A stretch of 64,000 nucleotides of DNA from Lasiodiplodia sp. COLG20. Its lineage: Eukaryota > Ascomycota > Dothideomycetes > Botryosphaeriales > Botryosphaeriaceae. Of this stretch, positions 1 to 12,713 are shown one piece after another. The notes beneath the pieces are model-generated. The model was not told the origin of the DNA and did no database searches. It was given only the letters and a program-made list of their open reading frames with translations. A program made the position numbers and the translations under genes. Within the stretch, counting starts at the first letter, position 1, and every line of letters begins with the position of its first letter. The stretch spans positions 472,217 through 536,216 of the forward strand of contig VNWV01000012.1 of assembly GCA_009801085.1 (NCBI GenBank), given 5' to 3'.

Positions 1-204
1 GGTTCAGCTGCCAGGGCTCAGCACCGAATCTGGACACGGCGCGACGGCACATCCTCGGACGGAGATAAGCCGATAAGATGGTGCCTGGCACCCTGCCGAT
101 GCGGCCAGCTTTCACATTCCTATCATGCGCCTTTGCTGGTATTAATACCCCCGAGTCCAAGACACTCGACCACGCTCGCTGTCCTCCTGCCTACACTTGC
201 TATC

Positions 205-1861
205 ATGCTACTTCCACTGCGCGTCCTGGCGGTCGGCGCCGCCCTACCGTTCGCGCTTGCTCTTTCACCCGCCAGCATTCCCGCCGACACGCCCGTCTCG
301 GAGCTGATCGCCTCTGCGAACCAGCAACTTGCCGCCGGCAACGCGCAGGATGCCTTGACCTATTTCGACGCCGCTGTCGCTCGAGACCCTAAGAACTACC
401 TTACCATATTCAAGCGCGGCGCCACTTATCTTTCCCTCGGCAAGAACAATCAAGCCCAGCAGGACTTCGACAAGGTCCTCGCTATAAAGCCCGACTTCGA
501 GGGCGCCCTGGTCCAGCGTGCAAAGCTGAAGAGTCGCCATGGTGATTGGGATGCTGCGCGGAAAGACTTCGAGGCTGCGGGCAAGAAGGGGGGCCATGAA
601 ATCGCGGAATTGGACGAGGCTCAGGGCGCCGCGACTCTGGCAGCTGAAGCGGAGAAGCAGGGCGACTGGGATGGCTGCATAACAAATGCCGGTGTCGCTG
701 TCATGGTCGCGGGCGGTAACCTCGAACTGCGCAAGTTGAGAGCGAGGTGCCGGTTCGAGAAAGGCGAAGTCGCGGAGGGCGTCAACGACCTGCAGCATGT
801 GCTGCAGATCAACTCAGGGTCTATCGAGCCCCACCTCCAGAGTTCGGCCATGACGTTCTACTCCCTGGGCGAGACCGATAAGGGTTTGGCGCATATCCGC
901 AAGTGTCTTCAGTCAGACCCTGATTCCAAGGCTTGCATGAAGCTCATGAAGCGCGAGAAGGCATTAGACAAGCAACTCAAAAAGGCAAAGGGCCTGATGG
1001 AGAAGAGGCAGTATGCCAGCGCAGTCAAGCTTCTGATCAAGTCGAGCGAAAGCGCAGGTCTTCTCGAGGACGTGAAGGAGGATGTGCAGAAGTACAAAGA
1101 GGAGGGGTATATCCACAGCAAAACTCCGGATGGACTCTACACTAGCCTCGTTGAGATGGTCTGTGAGGCTTATGTTGAGGTGAGTGGCCTGAGAGCTTTA
1201 GAATGGTACACGAACACTCACAATATTTCAGATGAACAACAAGAAGCGCGCGGAGACGTTCTGCGCAGAAGCAGTGAAACTCAACCCCGACAATCTTCAT
1301 GGTCTCATCCTTGACGCAGAACGCAAGATCGACGCAGATGAGTTTGAACCGGCCATTCACATTTTGAACGACGCCAAGGAGAAGGCCAAGGAGCAAGGAA
1401 ACCAGCAACTGCAACGCAAGATCCAAGAGCTCCAGCAAAAAGCGCACAATCTCCTGAAGCGGTCGAAGCAGAAAGACTACTACAAGGTTCTGGGCGTCTC
1501 AAGAGATGCGGACGAAAGAGAGATCAAACGCGCATACCGCAAACTTACCAAGGAATACCACCCCGACAAGGCATCGCAGAAGGGCATTACGGCAGAAGAG
1601 GCGCAGAAGAAGATGGCGGCGATCAATGAGGCTTATGAAGTGCTCAGTGATCCAGAGCTCAAGGCGCGGTTCGACAACGGTGACGACCCCAACGATCACG
1701 AGGCGCAATCAAACCCGTTCCAGGGCTCGCCGTTTGGTGGCCCTGGTGGACAGCAGTTTTTCATGCGTCAAGGGCCAGGAGGCTCGTTCAAGTTCCATGC
1801 GGGTGGTGGTGGATTTGGCGGTGGATTTGGCGGAGGGTTCCCCGGTGGATTCCAGTTTTAG
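205..1861 (+). CDS. ER co-chaperone with TPR repeats and C-terminal J domain (P58IPK/DNAJC3 type)
   Basis: Exons 205..1179 and 1232..1861; the 52-base intron has GTGAGT and TTTCAG ends and joins in phase 0. Product is 534 aa. The N-terminus (MLLPLRVLAVG, then a hydrophobic stretch to about residue 20) looks like a signal peptide. TPR-like helical repeats fill the middle. A J domain starts near residue 407 (KDYYKVLGV) with the HPD motif in YHPDKA. The tail is Gly/Phe-rich. This order matches the DNAJC3/P58IPK family, which binds unfolded proteins in the ER lumen and stimulates BiP; that role is inferred from the family. An in-frame ATG at 133 would add 24 residues ahead of the signal sequence. 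I prefer 205 because it puts the hydrophobic core at a normal distance from the start. Confidence 0.88.
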
Positions 1862-2349
1862 AGGTCTTGCAACACATGGAGAGGAGTTTTACTGTTTCCT
1901 GATGGCGGCGTTAGTATGGAGTAGGGCAAAATCCTAATTGAAGGAGTCGGTAGCGTATAGTTCGTGAATGCCGATCAGGCAGCGTGCTGTACAGGGTGTT
2001 TAGGGGAAGGAGTCTTGGGTCATGCTTTCATAGTCGAACGCCGAGGGGCGCGGTTGCGCAGCCCCTCTTTTCCAAGGCACACAATGAAAAGACGTTTTGG
2101 GTAGAATGAATTGCGGAGCATTGTGACGGTCGCCGAATAAGAAGGCTAGCGCGTGGGACGGGATATTGGTGGTTGAGCACCATGCAGGCAGCGGATGCGG
2201 TTGCCGGCTTGGGGTCATCTGGCGGGTGGGCGCGTGGGAAGATCCAGGCCCTTGCAAGTTACAAAAGGCCACTGCACCGCCTGGCAGCCCCTCCGCCCGC
2301 CCCACGCAAGCAGCACCAGAGACGATGCATCTTGCGCGCCGGCGCCAGC
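1862..2349. other. Intergenic, DnaJ 3' end to LDB17-like 5' end
   Basis: No supported gene. The short reading frames here match no family. It should hold the 3' UTR of the co-chaperone gene and the promoter of the next gene on the same strand. Confidence 0.5.
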
Positions 2350-3936
2350 ATGGAGTTCGAGGTGTCTTATAGCCTCGATAATGCCGAACAGTTCTGGGAA
2401 GGTATGAAATCAAACACCATGCGTCAGCGCCCGCTGTTCTTACTGACGCGTCACAGAGCTGGACGACATCGTCTCCGCACGCTGCGACTCGCACGAAGCC
2501 ATAGACAGCACCCTCCGCCGCTACCTCGCCTTCGCCGCCAACTTTCACGGTACGCCTCGCTCCGGCTGCTTGCCTGACTCGACGCTTGTTGACGCTTCCA
2601 GAGGAATATCTCCAAACCGAGGACGAGCTCAAGCAGTGCGCGAGCTCGCTACTGCAGTGCTCCATCTTCACCAAGAACAAGGACTACGTGCGCACGCAGT
2701 TTGTCTACAGCCTGCTTCAGGTACTTTGCTTGCCTGTTGGAATATACTGGTGTCGAGGCTTCTGCTGACAGCCTGCTAGGAGGATGAACCGCCGACGCTG
2801 CAGCTGGTTGCAGCTGTGCTACTGCTCGATGGCCTCGCCGATATCGACGATCAGCACGTCTTCCACATGATGCACAAGGAAGGGGCTTTTCCGCGCCTTG
2901 TTGAGCTCATTCGGGACACCAATGTCGACGAGCAGAAGAACATGCACCGGCTGCTTCTGCAGCTCATCTACGAGATGTCGAGGATACAACGCCTTACGGC
3001 CGCAGAGCTAGGTAGGATGCCTGGAGACATACCGCCGGGGATGCACGTTGCTGACGCAAGCTACAGCTGTGGTTGACGATGCCTTCGTCCTCGGTCTTTT
3101 CCAGACTGTTGAGGAGCTTTTTGGCGATCCAAACGATCCTTTCTGCTACCACGTCATTCGTGTTTTGGTATGGATTCCACCCAGCTAGCGACCTTCTCTG
3201 GAATACTCACAATCGATCATAGCTGGTACTCAACGAGCAATATTTCGTCGCCAATATTCCGACCCCAGCTGTGCCGCTCACAAACCGCGTTATCAAAGCT
3301 CTCTCAACCCACGGCCACATCTACAAGACTTTCGGAGAGAATATGATCCTACTGCTAAACCGCGAGACCGAGGCTTCGCTCACTCTGCTAATCTTAAAGC
3401 TCCTCTACCTTCTGTTCCTAAATGAGAAGACGTGCGACTACTTCTACACCAATGACCTTTACGTCCTGATCGACATCATCATTCGTAACCTGCTGGACCT
3501 GCCGTCGGATGACACGACGTCGGCGGCGATTCGACACACGTACCTACGCGTGCTGCACCCGCTGCTGGCCAACAGCCAGGTCAACCGACCGCCACACTAC
3601 AAGCCGGACGAGCTGCTTAAAATGCTGGACTACCTCAGTGCATCTAACGAAAACCCCTGGCGGCACTTCGAGGCGCATGATGAAACGACGATCCGGCTGG
3701 CCAAACGGTGCTCCGAGGTGGCGTGGCTGAACAAACGCCGGGCTAGTTTCTCGGTCGACGGTACCGCGGGCCGCGACAGTCCCAACCAGGAGGGCCACAA
3801 GGCGGTGGCGCAGCGGATGTTGGGGATGAGCGTGCCAACGGCGGGCGAGAGCGCTCTCAGCGTGGTCGAGGTGGCGGCGCATCAGGAGAAGCCGGGCGTG
3901 CAGACGCCGAGCAAGAACAGGGATGCACAGGAGTGA
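2350..3936 (+). CDS. LDB17: SPIN90/Ldb17-family actin nucleation regulator
   Basis: Six exons: 2350..2401, 2457..2549, 2602..2720, 2780..3011, 3067..3167 and 3223..3936. All introns are GT-AG and the joined frame stays open for 436 aa. The body is a leucine-rich helical repeat domain with segments such as [36 protein letters not shown] and [14 protein letters not shown]. This fits the SPIN90/Ldb17 leucine-rich domain (yeast Ldb17, fission yeast Dip1). Known members activate Arp2/3 complex without a pre-existing filament and act at endocytic actin patches; that function is inferred here. The last 90 residues are polar and probably disordered. The five small introns hide the gene from single-frame searches. 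Confidence 0.85.
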
Positions 3937-4442
3937 AAGGGCAGCTTTTAATTTTGGTAGGTCAATTAACTTCTGCTGCATGCGCACGGTGTTGGAGGCG
4001 TCTGGGCGGGGGCACTCCTGGGATATTGCGATTTATCCGGTATTATTGGTAGTAGGTGATAATTGCTTGGTTGTCGATAAATCTGTGAATCATTCCTTCT
4101 TGGTGTGTGAATACGGGGATTCGTTAAGCTACTGCTGCCTGATACTCAATTTAGAATGATATGCAATGCCCGAATGTGAGCAATAGTGAAAAGACTATCA
4201 TGGGCATCTATGGGATGGCGGGGGAGCTCTTTTGGCGGGCCCGTGCTCTGTAGGGCTGAAGGACCCATGACGTCCATCTCAAACGCGTCCCGCGTCTTCC
4301 ACCACCATAGCCTCAGCAAAATCCTCCCGCACGCAGCCCACCTCACCGACTGCACGAACACGAGCCACACCAAATGGGCCGGCCGAGTCGCTCGCTCTTC
4401 CCGTCGCATTCATCGTAAAAACCGAGCACACAAGCCGCCGCA
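3937..4442. other. Intergenic between LDB17-like and SKI3-like genes
   Basis: No gene is supported. It holds the 3' flank of the upstream gene and the promoter and leader of the SKI3-like gene. A CT/CA-rich stretch (about 4290-4440) precedes the start codon, as is common for fungal leaders. Confidence 0.5.
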
Positions 4443-7400
4443 ATGGCACCACCCTCGTCCAACAAGGCCGCCCTCAAGGCCGCCAAAGCCGCCATCGACG
4501 CCCAGAAGTGGGACGACGCCATCACCCACGCAACAGCCGTCCTCGAGAATGACCCGCAGAACTACTTCGCGCGCCTCTTCCTTGGCCGCGCACTCGACAA
4601 GCAGGGCAAGCCGGACGAGGCGGCCAAGGCGTACGAAGAGGCAGCGAAAATCAAGCCAGAGGATGACCAAGCGTGGTTGGGGCTGAGGGGTGTGTACGAA
4701 GCGAGGGGAGGGGAAAGGGTGGATGAGCATACGAGGGTCGGGCAGAAGCTGGCGGCGATCTATGCGGGGATGTGAGTTGTGGCCAATTTTTCCTCGTTCT
4801 AGGGATTGTGGGGTAGGCTTGGGTGCGGTTACGTTGTTTGCTGATACTCTGGGTGTTATAGGGATGATGCGCATAGAGCTCAGATCGCAGTCGACAAGGT
4901 GGTGGATCTGGCCCGCGCGAAGGGCTCGAAGGCTCAGTACAAGCGCGCGCTCGAGGTATACCTCCCCACCAGCGATGTTTACGGATTTCTGGAAGGACGC
5001 GTCCCGCATCCGAGCGCGACGTACATGCGCATCGTGGAAATCGTTGAGCAGGAGGAGAAGGAAAAGATCAACAAGGAGATCGGCGAGAGGAGGACGCGAC
5101 TCGGTGCGCGGATTAGTCAGGTCACGACGGAAGTTAAGAGGGAGGTGTACGAGGCTAGTCAGCTTGAAGAGCTGTATCAGGCTGTTGTGGATTGGACGCA
5201 GGATGATGAGGTGAGGAGGCAGTACGAGGAGAAGCTGCTGCAGCGTGCATTTGATACGTTGGCGGTGCTACCTACTGCGAAGAAGGCGGAGAAGAGAGAT
5301 CAGGTGCTTAAGCTTGCGCACGGCATGGTCATCATTAAGCATCCATTCGCGCTCGCGTGGAAACTCCAGCTGGAGTGGACGGATGTGGAGACGCTGTTGG
5401 AGTTCGATGCGAACGTTGTGAGGGAGTTTGTCGAGTTCTTCCCAGAAGACGGTCTGGCGAGATTGTTGAAGGGATACTTGGCCAGCGAGATTGCACCGTT
5501 TCCACTGAAATTACCGCAGGAGCAGAAAGAAGGAGAAGAAGAAAAGAAAGAAGAGGAAGAGGAACCATTGAGCCAAGAGGATAGATTGTTGCTCATGACA
5601 GAAGGGCTCGACGACGCGAAGCAGTCTCCCCTCGCCCACAGACTCATGGGCGAATACTATCTCCACTTGGAGGAATTCGAGAGTTCCGTCGAAGTCACCC
5701 GGAAAGGACTGAAGCTTGTTACTGCCGAAGCACAGAAGAGCGGGCTGGAGTTCCAAAACAACAAAGACGCTATCAACAGCATTCTTGCTACGTCACTCAT
5801 TCAGTATCAGTCGCCAAAGAATCATCCTGAAGCGAAGTCCATCTTCAACGAGATATTACAACGCAAGGCTACTTTCACCCCAGCCCTCATCGGCGTTGGT
5901 CTCATTCTTGAGGAAGAGGAAGAGTACGCGGAAGCAATTGACTTTTTGAGTAGAGCCCTGGCGCGGGATCCGGAGAATGCACGTATAGGCGCTGAAACAG
6001 CTTGGTGCAAAGCTCTCAACGGAGATCACACCACTGCTCTGGGTGAGCTCGAGACGTATGTTGAGAAGATGAAGACGACGGATCTCAGGTCCCGGGACTT
6101 GAGGGCGCAGACATTGTATCGCATTGGTATCTGCATATGGGAGATCGATCCGACACGACAGGCTCGCAAAGACAGAACAGGAGCATACGCCAGCTTCTTG
6201 CAAGCCATCAAGACAAACCCGAGCCTTGCTCCGGCATATACCAGCTTGGGTATCTTTTACCAGGACTATGCGCGAGACAAGAAGCGCGCAAGGCAATGCT
6301 TTCAGAAAGCTTTCGAGCTGTCTCCGTCGGAGCTGGAGGCTGCCGAGCGTCTTGCCCGTTCATTCGCTGACCAAGGTGACTGGGACATCGTAGAAGTCAT
6401 CGCTGAGCGCGCTATCGAGTCCGGTAAATGCCGTCCTGCCCCCGGATCCAAGAAGAAGAAGGGCGTGAGCTGGCCTTTCTCGGCGATGGGAATCGTCCAG
6501 ATGAACAAACAGGAGTACAGCAAAAGCGTCTACTCTTTCCTCTCGGCGCTGCGCATCAGCCCGGATGACTACCATTCCTATGTTGGCTTAGGCGAGAGTT
6601 ACCACAACTCTGGCAGGTACAACTCGGCCCTCAGAACCTTCAGGTACGCAGAGGACCCCGCGGACGGAGTGCAGATGAAGAAGCCCGCCGAGAACTGGTT
6701 CACAAAGTACATGCTTGCAAATGTCAACCGCGAACTCGGCCAGTACGAGGAGGCCATTGACGGCTATAAGGCAGTTCTGGAGTCGAGGCAAAATGAGTTT
6801 GGTGTTCAAATGGCATTGCTACAGACACTGATTGAAAGGGGTTGGCGCTACATCGAGACAAGTTTCTTCGGCAAAGCTGCGGATAGTGCGCTGGAAGCGC
6901 TGACCATTGCAAAGACAGTGGCTGAATACAAGCCTGAGGCTTTCAACCTGTGGAAGGCGGTGGGTGACGCTTGTTCGCTGTTCACATGGGTTCAGAGCCG
7001 GATCGCGGACTTACCTTTTGATACGGTGAAGACCTTGCTTGAGACAGCCATCGAAGTTCAAGAGTTCGACATGTTCTCCGACAACGATGGGATCGGACAG
7101 GAGCAGCTTGCCTCATTATCTGAACCGGAGGATGAGGGTTCATCACCAGCCCGCAAATACCTCAACGCGGCGATTCTTGCCCAAAAGCGGGCAATTTATG
7201 CCTGCGCTCACGACATCCACGCTCAAGCTGTTGCATGGTATAACCTCGGTTGGACGGAATACAGAGCCTTTGTGTGCTGCGAGCAGGATGTTGACCCGGC
7301 CGCGCAGGGAAAGAAGAGCTTGAAGCTCCTGAAGGCAGCGATGAGATGCTTCAAGCGGGCGATCGAGCTCGAGGCCGGTAATGCTGAATTTTGGAATGCC

Positions 7401-8804
7401 CTTGGGATCGTCACTACACAGCTCAATCCCAAGGTTGCTCAGCACTCCCTCGTTCGAAGCCTGCATCTGAACGAGCGCAATGCGAAGGTTTGGGTCAATC
7501 TCGGGACTCTCTATCTCTTGGAGAATGACTATGAGTTGGCTCACACAGCCTTTGCCCGCGCCCAGTCCACAGATCCTGACTACCCGCAGGCTTGGTTGGG
7601 TGAAGGACTCATCGCCTTGCTGTGGGGAGATGCGAAGGAGGCATTGTCTCATTTCACTCATGCATTCGAGATCAGTGATGCTTCTTCTCTTGTTGTCAAG
7701 AGGCAATACGCGGTTTCCACCTTCGACCACCTCCTCTCGTCTCCGTCAGCCTCGAGCGACATCACAAAACTCATCCAGCCCCTCTTCGCTCTCCAACAGT
7801 TGTACTCGCAAAAATCAACAGACATTCCGCACCGCCATCTGGCAGCACTGTACCTCGAAAGGGTCGGCAACTACGACGTCGCCATCTCCGCACTCGAAGA
7901 GATCTGCGCAACCGCCGAAGCCGAGTTCGAGGTTTCGGAATCACCTCAAGCTCTCTCCCGTTTTGCTCAAGCCAAGGCCGACCTCGCTCGCAACCGTCTT
8001 GCGGCGTCTGACTTCTCGACCGCCGCTGAAGATGCCGAAACAGCCCTGGATCTGACGGCTGAAGAGGAAGGCACCGGAATGAGCGCCGAGGCCCGTCGCA
8101 AGGTCCGCCTAGGCGCGCGTCTGACGGCCGGCCTCGCGCAGTACAACCTCAACGCCATGGACGCCGCCATCGACCACTTCCGCACCGCGCTACAAGACAG
8201 CGGCTCAGCGCCGGACGTCGTGTGCTCCCTCGCCGAGGTGCTGTGGGCGAAGGGCGGCGCCGAGGAGAAGAGCGTCGCGCGCGACCAGCTCTTCGAGTGC
8301 GTGGGCGAGCACCCAGAGCACGTCGGCGCCGTCGTGCTGCTTGGCGCCATGGCGAGCTTGGACGAGGATGCGGACACGATGGACGCCGTGCGGGACGACC
8401 TGCAGGCCCTGCGCACGAGACCGGATCTCAATACGCACCAGCTGAGGCGGATCGAGAAGGTGCTCGACGCCATCGCGGAGCTGTCATCCTCGTCTGGCGG
8501 CGGCGCCGATACCGTGAGGACGGAGGTCCAGACCAGCGTCATGCTCGCCCCTCACTTGCCTCACGGCTGGACGCAGCTCGCGGATCTCGTCGCAGACGGT
8601 CAGCAGACGGAGCATCAGGCCTATCCGGCACAGATGGCACTTGTCACGGCGAAGAGGGCTGTGCCGCCGAATGGCCCGCTGCAAGCGGAGGAGCTGGCGG
8701 CCGCATTTGCGGGCGTGGGCACCGTTGCGGATGCTCAGAGGGCTGTCATGTGTGCGCCTTGGAGTTCAGGCGCATGGTCGGCGTTGGGAGACTGTTTGGC
8801 GTAG
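4443..8804 (+). CDS. SKI3: Ski3-like TPR subunit of the Ski mRNA-decay complex
   Basis: Two exons, 4443..4771 and 4862..8804; the 90-base intron joins in phase 2 and gives 1423 aa, close to yeast Ski3 (1432 aa). TPR units run throughout: a first pair near residues 10-80 (AIDAQKWDDAITHATAVLENDP), many central repeats (YTSLGIFYQDYARDKKRARQC; YHSYVGLGESYHNSGRYNSAL) and C-terminal repeats (WNALGIVTTQLN; WVNLGTLYLLENDYELA). A Lys/Glu-rich linker lies near 5520-5570. Ski3 is the scaffold that joins the Ski2 helicase and Ski8 and feeds mRNA to the cytoplasmic exosome; this role is known for the family and inferred here. A weaker alternative is another large TPR scaffold, but length and repeat layout favour Ski3. 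Confidence 0.85.
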
Positions 8805-9298
8805 AGGAAATTGTATAGGGCGGAGGAATTATGGTGGCATCTAGGGAAGCTTGGGTCACGGTAGCAGGGCTTAGATGATCAAGATTTAAGAAAAGTGCAG
8901 AAGATCAATAGGATATGTGCGGACGAAAGGATACGTATGCATGAAATTGTAACGGAAAGAAATTCGATCGCCGTCAATTTTGAATGTGGAATCCCGCTCC
9001 GAACGAAACACGTTGAAAAAGACAAAAAAACAAAAAATCATAGTCATCTCTTCTAGTGTTTCTCGCTTGAGTGGACGGGAAATCTCTATACGACAATATA
9101 ACGAACCCTGTGAGAAGTGTAAAGCCTACTTACGTGTTCGCGACTTACTACCTAAAGTATCAATTCTTCACCCTATCTTCGAACAAGAGGTTTCAAGATT
9201 GCGTATTTCTAATGAAAGTCATTCTCAACCAAACCTCATGTGCCTTGCGGTCCAAAAAAAACCGTTGATATTCCCATTCCATTTGCTTTCTGGATGGT
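8805..9298. other. Intergenic between convergent SKI3-like and AAA+ genes
   Basis: AT-richer, with several A-runs around 9010-9040. The two flanking genes end toward each other, so this stretch should hold both 3' UTRs. No gene is supported. Confidence 0.5.
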
Positions 9299-12200
9299 CT
9301 ATCGACTATGAAAGTTCCAAACGGTCTTGAAGTGCTCAAGTGTTATGCGGATTCTGCTTTCATCAGTTTGATCCGGATCCTTAGCTGCCAGAAGAGCAGC
9401 TGAGTAGAAAAAGGCCTTAATCTGTCGACCGCTCGGACCCCGCCCGGAGCCTGAATCAATAATCTTCATCAATTTGTAGGCAATTTCGTCTTCATTGGCA
9501 TCGAGTTCGAACGGTCTCTGAAGTGGGTTCTCTCCAATTGCTAATTGGCCGAGAAAATCATGCATGAGACGCCTCTGTAATATCCCTTGCGGGCGTTCGA
9601 ACTCAATGTTCAAAGATATCATGGACTTTGCTTTTTCGTCGAAAGCATCAGCTCTGTCAGTTATTAACAGAACATAGCCTTTGAATGATTCCAAGTGCCG
9701 AAGAGTGGTGACCACAAGTGAATTTCGCTCGCCAGCATCCGACGTTCGTTTCTCGAGGAGCAATTCGGCGTGATCAATGAGAACGATGCCTTTGCACCTC
9801 TTAGCGACTTCGAAGAGGCTGTACACATTCTGCTTTAGGGAAGAAGCAGGGCTGTCTTCGTTTCGATCAACAACGAGTGGAACAAGTGGTAAGCGTGCCC
9901 AGTCAGCAACACAGTCTGCTGTAAACGACTTTCCCGTTCCCGGATCACCGTGAAGCAGGATAGTGATACCCGTTGCGTTTGATTTAACAACTCCTTTCAG
10001 AAGCTCGATTTGATCAGCGGGCAAGTGCAATCTTCTGAAAGGATCGTTTGGGAAGATGATATCGTTGATATCATCAACGTTGGAAGTAGCTTTAGGAAGT
10101 TAGCTTCACACAGGAGCACACTGGATTGTTCTATACTGACCCCATCGAAAGTCCTGCAAGACGAGCACATTTAGGACATGGGAACAAATATGAAGCAACC
10201 CCGGTCTGACGTCCGCAGCTTTCATCTCGGGATATTGATCGGCAATTTCTTGTGCCGGAATCTCTTGGGGTGAGCTTGCGGTTTGGTCTACGATAACGCG
10301 AACGGGACCCTGCAATCGTTAGTCAGGGTAGATCAAAAGTTTAAATAGCCTTACAGATGCTGTTGTGATTTGCATATGATGCACGCCCTGCCCCAGGATC
10401 CAATATCGTCTTCCTCTTGCGCAAAGCCGCCTGCGATGTTTTGGTTCGTCGGGTAAATAGCCTGCAGGAATTTGCTTCAAGCTGGATATCTTCCTCTCTC
10501 CATGGAACTGGGATATGCGGATGTCTCGAAATCGCTTCGTAAAGTAAATTCCATTATGGCTGACCTGCCACACACGCAACACAAGGGGCATTAAGCCCCC
10601 ACTGAACGTGGGTTCCATACCGGAAACTTCGGATATGATACACGCAGTGAGATGACTTTGCTGCCACTCGAATATTGTCGATCCAGGACTGTACAGATAT
10701 GGCAACTGATTGAATCTGATGAAGTCGCACTTCCTCTCCTGTATCCGAACGATCTCATGGGACAGAAGTGGGAAGTCTGTTTGTATTCCATCAACAGAGA
10801 GCGTTCGTACTGGAGATCTTCGAACCATCTGAGAGTGAAGCGCTTTCATGGACACCGTCATGTCCACACGTTCTTCCTTCCGCAGGGTAGTTGTTATAAG
10901 CACCTTGACTAGCAGTTCTGGTTCATTCATGACTCGATCCAGCTGGTTGACAAATTCTTCTTCCAACTGCACTTGCTCTATGCCAATCTTGTCGATACCG
11001 TCGATGATTATAAGAACACAGGATGCGTCGATTTCGTGAAAGCATGTGATCAGGAGATCCCAGAGGTGGCCCAGATCAGTGGCCGTCTCTTTCTTCATGC
11101 GCGAATGGATGCTGGGGAAAATATCGAGGTTTTTCCTCAGGCTTTGGGATATCAAAGATTGCGCCAGCGCAACATAAGATCCAGCCGAGGCTTTCTCTTC
11201 GTACCTATGGCGAAGGACTAAGGCGGAATCAAAGTTTCCTTCGGCCGCAAGGATGAGAGGGTTCGTGAACAACATGTTGCAGTCAGATGCAGTCAATAGT
11301 TTGTTTCCATCGAGCCATAGTAGCTGTGAGACCGGAGACTGCAGCCAGCTGATAAGCTTCTCTGACTTAAGTTGGCCCTTTTGTTTAGGCTTGTAGTCCT
11401 GCATCGATGGAAACTCCATAATCGCTCTTGTGCGACGGGCAGTGTCATTGAGGCTTTCCTCTTGCGCTAGATCGGTAAACACATCATTGAGTACCCGGTC
11501 AATGATCTCCGAGGGGTTTGTGTCATCTTCATCGAGATCTGTCCCGTTTTCAGTGGGGGGCTGGCTGCGCTGGCGTTCCAAACACGGCTGATCCATGACC
11601 TCATCTACTTGTTGCCGAACGGCGGTTGCTGTTTCCCGTATATCTTCGGCTTTGTTGAAGTTGACAGGAATCATTTGAGAAAGTCTTTCCAGCAAGGCAA
11701 GCATCCGTTCACCGTTGGACTGCTGATTCCTGACGATGTTGAGAACTTGACTGGTCGCTTGGAGACCCAAATGAGTTTCCAGATCGTTGTGATGCTGAGA
11801 AACTTCATGAATATGGCTGAAAATCTCCTCGATACCGTCTACAATGCTCTGGAATCTATTCTTCCATGGGTGGATGGTGGCTTTCAGCAATCTCTCTAAT
11901 GTGTGTTAGAAAATAGACGTCTGAGTGTCCGCGGGTATCTTACTTGCTCGGCATTCTGTATATAGCTTCACAGCCTTCGCGAGGAATTTGATGTATAGCT
12001 GGTATGCTTGTGAGATTGCAGATACGAGATTGCGGCTCGGGCGATAGGCTGTGAGGTGGTCTAGCGCCTCGAATTTTGCACTTGCTCGTTTCATGAACGC
12101 GGGTACCTTTTCCTTTACTTCCTGCAGGTTGACTTGAACCGCTAAAATGATCTTGACTGCGCCATATGCTATGGCTACCAGCTCTGGAGCTTGACTGACC

Positions 12201-12713
12201 ATTACGTCCAACATTTGGACGTAGGTAAATGTCACTTGAGCAGCGTCGTTTAACCCTTTCTTGATATTCTCCCGGATAGTGGCTGTTTTCCCATCTCGAT
12301 TCGGGTTTCGCGTGTCATGTGCTTTTCGAGCCTCTTCAACCAAAATCGTCATTTGCGCGCGGCTTGCTTCGATTTCCTTCCATTCGTCGGTACTTGCACG
12401 TTCTCGAAATTGGTTGATGCGGAGCTCTATTTTGGACTGCCAGTGTGGTATCGCGCTTCTGAACTATCCTATCAGTGTTGTGAACAAACTTGATCAGAAG
12501 ATGGCTACAGGCTCACTGCTCCAAAATCTCCTTGGTCCAATTCTCTTCTGACCACTTCTGAGGTCCGTGGGGGCCATTGCGACGTTGCCCATCGGAGGTG
12601 CCGGGTCTGACGCTCGAGCTTGCCATATGACCATCTTCCACCATCTGTTCTGGTTCCGCAGTCAAGGTGTCACCAGATATCATGTTCGTGCATGTTTGGG
12701 AGAGCGGGGTCAA
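9299..12713 (-). CDS. Multidomain STAND-like/AAA+ ATPase
   Basis: Five exons on the minus strand: 12713..12517, 12458..11944, 11895..10355, 10309..10141 and 10089..9299. Introns are 45-58 bases, all GT-AG, and the joined frame is open for 1070 aa. After a polar N-terminus comes a helical region (about 75-300) like those preceding fungal NACHT modules. A degenerate P-loop domain follows: the strand before the expected Walker A (LLWLDGN, 429-435) lacks GxxxxGK, while a Walker B-like IIIDGID (534-539) is kept. The C-terminus is a typical AAA+ module with intact Walker A GDPGTGKS (855-862) and Walker B LIDHAELLLEKR (Asp913, His914). Fungal relatives include NLR-like immune and incompatibility receptors; the role here is unknown. 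An ATG at 12683 is an alternative start. Confidence 0.8.
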
